Positions 26,646-30,721 of a stretch of DNA of 30,721 bases are shown one piece after another. The position numbers and the translations under genes were made by a program. Under the pieces are notes generated by a model, which was given only the letters and a program-made list of their open reading frames with translations, was not told the DNA's origin and did not search any database. The stretch is from Symbiodinium natans (Eukaryota > Sar > Dinophyceae > Suessiales > Symbiodiniaceae), in the NCBI GenBank assembly GCA_905221605.1, contig CAJNDS010001166.1, positions 1 to 30,721 on the forward strand, in the 5' to 3' direction. Numbering within the stretch: position 1 is the first letter of the stretch; every line of letters begins with the position of its first letter.

Positions 26646-27923
26646 ATGAGCCGCGTGGGTGCTGCCGTGGCCCTTGGTGGCCTGACTTTGGCCCCAGCCT
26701 TCCTGGCGCCCGGATCTTCCACTCCTTCAACTCCTGTCCAGAAGAACCTGCGCACGGCGGAGCCTTCGTCCTCCCGGGCCGGGCCATCTTTCTCTACTAG
26801 TGCAGCCAGTGTGCTGGGTGCGGCAGCAGTGGCATCCTTGGTTGCGTCCAAGAAGCCCGTTCGCTCAGGCGCTGTTGCATGCCAGGCCTTCGATGCCAGC
26901 TCGCAAGTCGGCGTCACGCCTCCCTTCGGTTTCTTCGACCCAGCAGGCTTCACAAAGGGTGCGGATGAGACGGAGTTCAATCGGCTGCGTGCATGCGAGA
27001 TCAAGCACGGCCGTGCGGCCATGATGGGAGCTCTAGGACTCTTGGTGCAGAGCGTTTACAAGCTGCCGGGCTACGAAAGCGTTCCTTCTGGTTTGGCGGC
27101 GCAGTGGACCGAGCCAGGGGCCAACAGCTTGTGGATCGTCTTCGTGGCGATTGGCATGCTTGAGCTTGGCATGGGCCCGTGGAAGGAGGACCCCAGCAGC
27201 CCAGGTGACTACGGAGATCCGCTGAACCTGGCCAAGGGCAACGTCACTGATGACATCCGCAATCGGGAGCTGAACAACGGGCGTTTCGCGATGTTTGCCT
27301 GGCTGGGCATTGTCAGCGCTGAGCTGTACACTGGATCCTCAGCGGTCTCTCAGTTCGCCGTGGCACCAAAAGCTGTGGCTCGCACATCCCATGGCTTCTG
27401 CGGTGCTTCCATGGCCACGAGCAACAGCCGCACCCTGAGCAGCCGTCGGGCCTTCGATGGAGCTAGCCAGCCAGGTGCCTCCGCACCCTTGGGCTTCTTC
27501 GACCCTTTGGGGCTCAGTGGCACCCAGGAGCGCTTTGACAAGTTCCGTGCGGCAGAGGTAAAGCATGGAAGAGTGGCTATGCTCGCAATCATGGGGTCCT
27601 TTGCCGCGCACTGGGCCACACCTCTCGGCGCGGGAGCTGGGGCTGCCGGCTTCTCTGATCCGATTGGTGCCAAGGGCTGCGTGGCGTTGACCTTCTTCTG
27701 CGGCTTCTTGGAGCTCGGCCCGTGGGCGGATGGATATGCCAAGAGCCCTGGTGATTTCGGTGACCCCGCCGACTTTGGTGAAAAGTTTGGCAGCTCAGAC
27801 GACATGAAGACCAAGGAGCTGAACAACGGCCGCCTTGCCATGATGGCAACCATCGGAATGTGCACCCAGGAGGCCGTTTTCGGCGAGAAGTTCACCGATC
27901 TGCCGGCACAGCTCGGACTTTAA
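26646..27923 (+). CDS. LHC two-domain polyprotein, copy 6
   Basis: Last copy; identical 425-residue protein. First-half variants follow copies 2 and 5, A321 is GCG and A347 is GCG as in copy 3. About 200 bp of the shared 3' flank follow it (to about 28126, ending AGCTCA), and then the array homology stops in mid-spacer with no further gene. That break defines the right edge of the array. Confidence 0.95.
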   Translation: MSRVGAAVALGGLTLAPAFLAPGSSTPSTPVQKNLRTAEPSSSRAGPSFSTSAASVLGAAAVASLVASKKPVRSGAVACQAFDASSQVGVTPPFGFFDPAGFTKGADETEFNRLRACEIKHGRAAMMGALGLLVQSVYKLPGYESVPSGLAAQWTEPGANSLWIVFVAIGMLELGMGPWKEDPSSPGDYGDPLNLAKGNVTDDIRNRELNNGRFAMFAWLGIVSAELYTGSSAVSQFAVAPKAVARTSHGFCGASMATSNSRTLSSRRAFDGASQPGASAPLGFFDPLGLSGTQERFDKFRAAEVKHGRVAMLAIMGSFAAHWATPLGAGAGAAGFSDPIGAKGCVALTFFCGFLELGPWADGYAKSPGDFGDPADFGEKFGSSDDMKTKELNNGRLAMMATIGMCTQEAVFGEKFTDLPAQLGL

Positions 27924-28126
27924 AGGCTGCGATCCCTGGGAATTCTTACATACTCGCCTGCTCTTCTCACCCGGTTGGACGAGCTTCACACAAGTGGGGC
28001 CAGCCGCCAGCCTTGCAAAATCTTTTGTGTCTACCACCACAGTATGCCAAGTCACGATGCTTGTGGGGCCGTGCCTGTGCATTCTTCACTGCTTGTTGCC
28101 GCAGGTGGCTGCCATACTCGAGCTCA

Positions 28127-28841
28127 GGACCCGAGGGGCAAACGCAGCTTTGTGTCGAGGCTGCTAGTTCGGCTTGCGTGGGACTGTGGGGTTGACTTAT
28201 CTTTGTAACAAGCAAGGCCTGTTTCGCAAGTACCTACTAAAGTATCACTTGAGGCACTTGCAGTTAAGATTTTTTTTGTGGCGCGGTGGTGATTAGGATT
28301 GTGGACGCGTCGAGAGGTGTGTTCATGGTTTCCTGCTTGCCTGCTTGCGTCAACCCGATGGTGAACCTTGGCTTTGAAATCCAGCTTCTAGGGTGCTACT
28401 GTACTCCCATAAATAAAATAGGAAAAATAAGAACCGCCGCGAAAACCAATGTGAGGGCGAGTGGCGTCTGAAATGAGATGATGGGGATGCTCGCGGGCTT
28501 GCTCCTTCTGGCGGTATAAATCCAGCCCCTCATCCTCAACATCAATGTGGTGGGCTACTGTGAGCCGACCTGTTCGGTGCCGCCAGCGCTCGGAACGCAC
28601 GAATCAGTGGCTAAGATCTGTACTGTGGGCTTAGAATCTACAGTCTGCATGGCAAGTACATATGCGTGTCTACGTTTCTGTGTCTCGGCCAAACTCCCCG
28701 TGCGACACCTTGCATAAGCAGGAGGTGATGAGGTCTTTTGATGTGCGGATGCAAGTGTGGATCTTTTTGTTTTTAAACAGTTTTTATAAGAGGCTTGTAC
28801 CTTGAACCCTAGAGCCCATTGCCTGCAGTGCACCTCCGGCA
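28127..28841. other. Right flank of array; no supported gene
   Basis: Sequence here is unrelated to the spacers. Frames on both strands are short or of poor composition. Confidence 0.4.
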
Positions 28842-29072
28842 TTGAAATTCTATAAAATTCGTCTCGAGCAGGGGCTGGTTGAAGCCAACGGCGACGTAGG
28901 AACAGTTTGGAGTACCGAATGTACGTTGAGACCCGGTGACCGCAACCCATCCCACACCCTACAGAGTCTACCATGCCAAGTCCAGCCACCTGCGATTCGA
29001 AGCCCTGTTCGACGCCCCCTTCAGAACTTGAACAGCTTGATCGCATCGACCTGCTCTGAACTGGCCCGATAG
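28842..29072 (+). other. Coding-like segments, unassigned
   Basis: One frame reads KFYKIRLEQGLVEANGDVGT with no ATG. A second frame from an ATG at 28973 to TGA at 29059 reads MPSPATCDSKPCSTPPSELE and LDRIDLL. Either could be an exon end. The opposite strand is also open (28555-29133), so the strand is not settled. Confidence 0.2.
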
Positions 29073-29308
29073 CCGAAAGACTGTTAAACCTCACAAAGCC
29101 GGCGCGTGTTGTGTGTAACATATAAATATACACGACCTAGATGGTACATAAAAAACTACTTGAGAGAATTATTAGTTACATTCTAGTATGAAAACCCAGA
29201 AATTCATAGCGCATTTTCAACTTCTACAAGTGGCCAGGAGCCGCTCGTCACCCTCTGTTCAGGCGCCTCTCCCGGGCAGGCCGCTTGGCGCCTGGGGCTC
29301 GGAAGCGT
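29073..29308. other. No supported gene
   Basis: AT-rich up to about 29215, then GC-rich just before the telomere-like block. Confidence 0.4.
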
Positions 29309-29365
29309 GTTTAGGGTTTAAGGGTTTAGAGTTCAGGGTTTAGGGTTTAGGCTTTGGGGTTTAGG
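29309..29365. repeat. Interstitial telomere-like (TTTAGGG)n block
   Basis: About eight TTTAGGG units with variants (TTTAAGGG, GTTCAGGG, GCTTTGGGG). The G-rich strand is on plus, opposite in orientation to the block at 18146-18222. Confidence 0.9.
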
Positions 29366-29707
29366 CAAATCAATGCCCGAATAATTGCTGAGCTCACCTT
29401 TCGGGTTTTCGGAGTCTTGAAACTATATGGGCGTGCATGAGCTACCTGAACAAACGGCATAGGGTTCTACGGTCAGATGAGCCTTAAAACATATATGCTC
29501 ATTATGGGGCTGCTGAGGAGAGTGTTAGGCTTTGGGGTCAAAAGGTCAGTAGCGTGGAAGTGATTCAGGATTTTAAGGGCTGGGCAATGGAACTGCTTGG
29601 CACCAGATTCCCCACTTCAATCCTTTGAGAAGTCACAGGCTTGTGGTGTTAGTTTGGAGGCTGGCTCAATCCTCATCGCAGTGCTAAACCACTCGCCCCC
29701 TTGGCCA
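29366..29707. other. Upstream flank of the PDZ-like exon
   Basis: No separate gene. The PDZ-like frame is open back to 29564 but without an ATG. A possible acceptor is CTCATCGCAG, ending near 29681. Confidence 0.4.
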
Positions 29708-30337
29708 ATGTTCCCATGCTGCTTCTTCGGCGACGTGTCGCCTGATGACTCTGCAGATGTGAAGTTCCCAGCCAGGTGTGAGACAAGCGCGCTGTGCGAC
29801 AACGACGTGGGCGCAGTACCCACAACGGACTCGTTCTTCCCGGGCGCGGTCAGAGTGGAGAATGCTGAGCACAGCGTGGAGGGTGCAAAGGATCCGACAG
29901 CATCGCTGACAACAGTGGGCTCGAACTTTGAGGCGGTCACAGACACAGAACTGCAGGTGAAGTGCTTCGGTTCAACAGCTTCAGTGTCCTCATTGCACTG
30001 TTCCTCTCCTGGAACGGTTGGGGCGGAGAGCGATGACGAAACCTTGAGACTATGCTTCCTGCCGCCAGGTTGCGATCATGAAGTGGAGGTTTCCTTTCAC
30101 TCTGCACCTTTGTGTTTGCGCTTCTCGGAAACTTGGCCCCCGACAGTCATCGCGGTTGGCACAGGCTTCAGGGGCAGTTGTCCTGTAAGGCCATCCTGGG
30201 TGCTAACGCATGTGAATGACCAGCGCGTGTTTCCAGACTATCAACGTGCCTCGCGCCAGCTCAGGGTTGCCGCTAAGACGCTTCCCCGCAGGTCGTCGAC
30301 GAGCACGGTTGGATCCGCAGCCAGTGGTGCGATGTAG
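29708..30337 (+). CDS. Hypothetical protein with PDZ-like C-terminal domain
   Basis: From the first in-frame ATG (29708) to TAG at 30335-30337 gives 209 residues; the frame is open back to 29564, so an upstream exon may add residues. The start is MFPCCFFGDVSPDD, followed by an acidic, Ser/Thr-rich, low-complexity stretch to about residue 110. Residues 113-193 have the layout of a PDZ-like domain: a strand pair, APLCLRFSETWPPTVIAVGT, then PSWVLTHVNDQRV, then an Arg/Gln-rich helix ending AAKTLP. PDZ domains bind C-terminal peptides, and dinoflagellates have many such small domain proteins. The last 16 residues are Ser/Thr-rich. A splice acceptor (CCCCGCAG) near 30291 could alter the end. The binding partner is unknown. 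Confidence 0.48.
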   Translation: MFPCCFFGDVSPDDSADVKFPARCETSALCDNDVGAVPTTDSFFPGAVRVENAEHSVEGAKDPTASLTTVGSNFEAVTDTELQVKCFGSTASVSSLHCSSPGTVGAESDDETLRLCFLPPGCDHEVEVSFHSAPLCLRFSETWPPTVIAVGTGFRGSCPVRPSWVLTHVNDQRVFPDYQRASRQLRVAAKTLPRRSSTSTVGSAASGAM

Positions 30338-30721
30338 GACTCGCTCAATTTTCAAGCCTTTTAGGCCTGGACGTATAACATGTATCATAGTAGCCCGAGT
30401 TTTGTGGCAAGCTTTTCCTTCAGAGCATCTCGGAACTCTCGCACAGGTGAGAATTCGCAGCTTGCAAGCTGGGAAGCAGATTCGCAGCATTTTAGCTGGG
30501 AAGCCCCAGCTGCTCTGAGCTTGCCAATCTAAGAACCTGGACTGTGACGAATTGGTCCAGTTCTCCTGCTTTCGCCTGACGGCAGTTTCGTGCAGACGAC
30601 TAGGATCTGCAAGTATGGCGGAAGTTGCTGCGGCCGCGCTCGCCTACTGTCAGCCATTCGGGAAATGAGGCCACAGTATGCCTAATTTCCCAGCGTTGGG
30701 GAACGCTTCAGGATGCTATGA
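30338..30721. other. No supported gene at right edge
   Basis: Contains GCAAGCTGGGAAGC/TAGCTGGGAAGCC near-duplicates (about 30460-30506) and a 17-codon ATG frame (30615-30668) that may begin an exon continuing past the window. Confidence 0.35.

Larger units (their letters stand above)
15768..28126 (+). repeat. Tandem array of six LHC polyprotein genes
   Basis: Start-to-start distances are 3106, 2190, 2190, 1671 and 1674 bp. Shared sequence begins about 40 bp upstream of copy 1 and ends about 200 bp after copy 6. Copies 3 and 4 with their upstream spacers form a nearly identical 2190-bp unit; copies 5 and 6 form a 1.67-kb unit. The units are in direct orientation with intronless coding regions. 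Confidence 0.95.

Noticed and set aside
1-30721. CRISPR arrays, bacterial operons, rRNA genes
   Set aside because: No spaced direct repeats of CRISPR form, no Shine-Dalgarno-led gene clusters and no rRNA-like sequence were seen; the content is eukaryotic.

Overview
This window looks like nuclear DNA of a photosynthetic dinoflagellate with a peridinin-type plastid, most likely a Symbiodiniaceae-like alga. Four things support that reading. It holds a head-to-tail array of intronless light-harvesting (chlorophyll a-c binding) polyprotein genes. Each encodes a three-part plastid leader (signal peptide, Ser/Thr-rich transit peptide, second hydrophobic segment). Introns that can be inferred elsewhere have GC or GA donors. 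CCCTAAA/TTTAGGG repeats lie in the interior of the sequence, together with degraded LINE-like reverse-transcriptase pieces and many simple repeats. No bacterial-type operon, rRNA or tRNA was seen.

Layout. 1-94 is GC/GAGT low-complexity DNA. 0.2-0.9 kb has two weak divergent ORFs. 1.9-4.0 kb carries two decayed LINE-like fragments in opposite orientation. 5.25-5.48 kb is a probable terminal exon. 5.88-7.48 kb is a probable two-exon gene for a single-pass membrane SGNH/PC-esterase-like protein with a GC-AG intron. 8.4-8.5 kb is a TATGTA microsatellite. 9.2-11.5 kb is a probable multi-exon coiled-coil gene whose intron seems to hold 24 copies of a decamer. 12-15.7 kb is mostly non-coding, with isolated coding-like segments, a minisatellite, a microsatellite and a 95-bp foldback (MITE-like) element.

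The main content is 15.77-28.13 kb: six tandem copies of one 425-residue gene with two LHC domains. All six proteins are identical and the differences seen between copies are synonymous. The genes share a 16-nt 5' leader behind a T-run and a conserved AG, which fits trans-splicing of a dinoflagellate spliced leader, and a conserved 3' flank. Spacers fall into classes: one 1828-bp spacer (copies 1-2, with an inserted block containing telomere-like repeats), two 912-bp spacers (copies 2-3 and 3-4, each with a vestigial second acceptor module) and two of 393 and 396 bp (copies 4-5 and 5-6). Synonymous sites show all four combinations across copies, which points to gene conversion or unequal exchange.

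After the array come sparse coding-like sequence, a second telomere-like block in the opposite orientation (29.31-29.37 kb) and a probable exon with a PDZ-like domain (29.7-30.3 kb). The LHC genes would act together as a dosage array for the plastid antenna. No functional link is visible between the array and the flanking genes. Exon-intron models outside the array are my inference from reading frames and splice phases; transcripts were not available.
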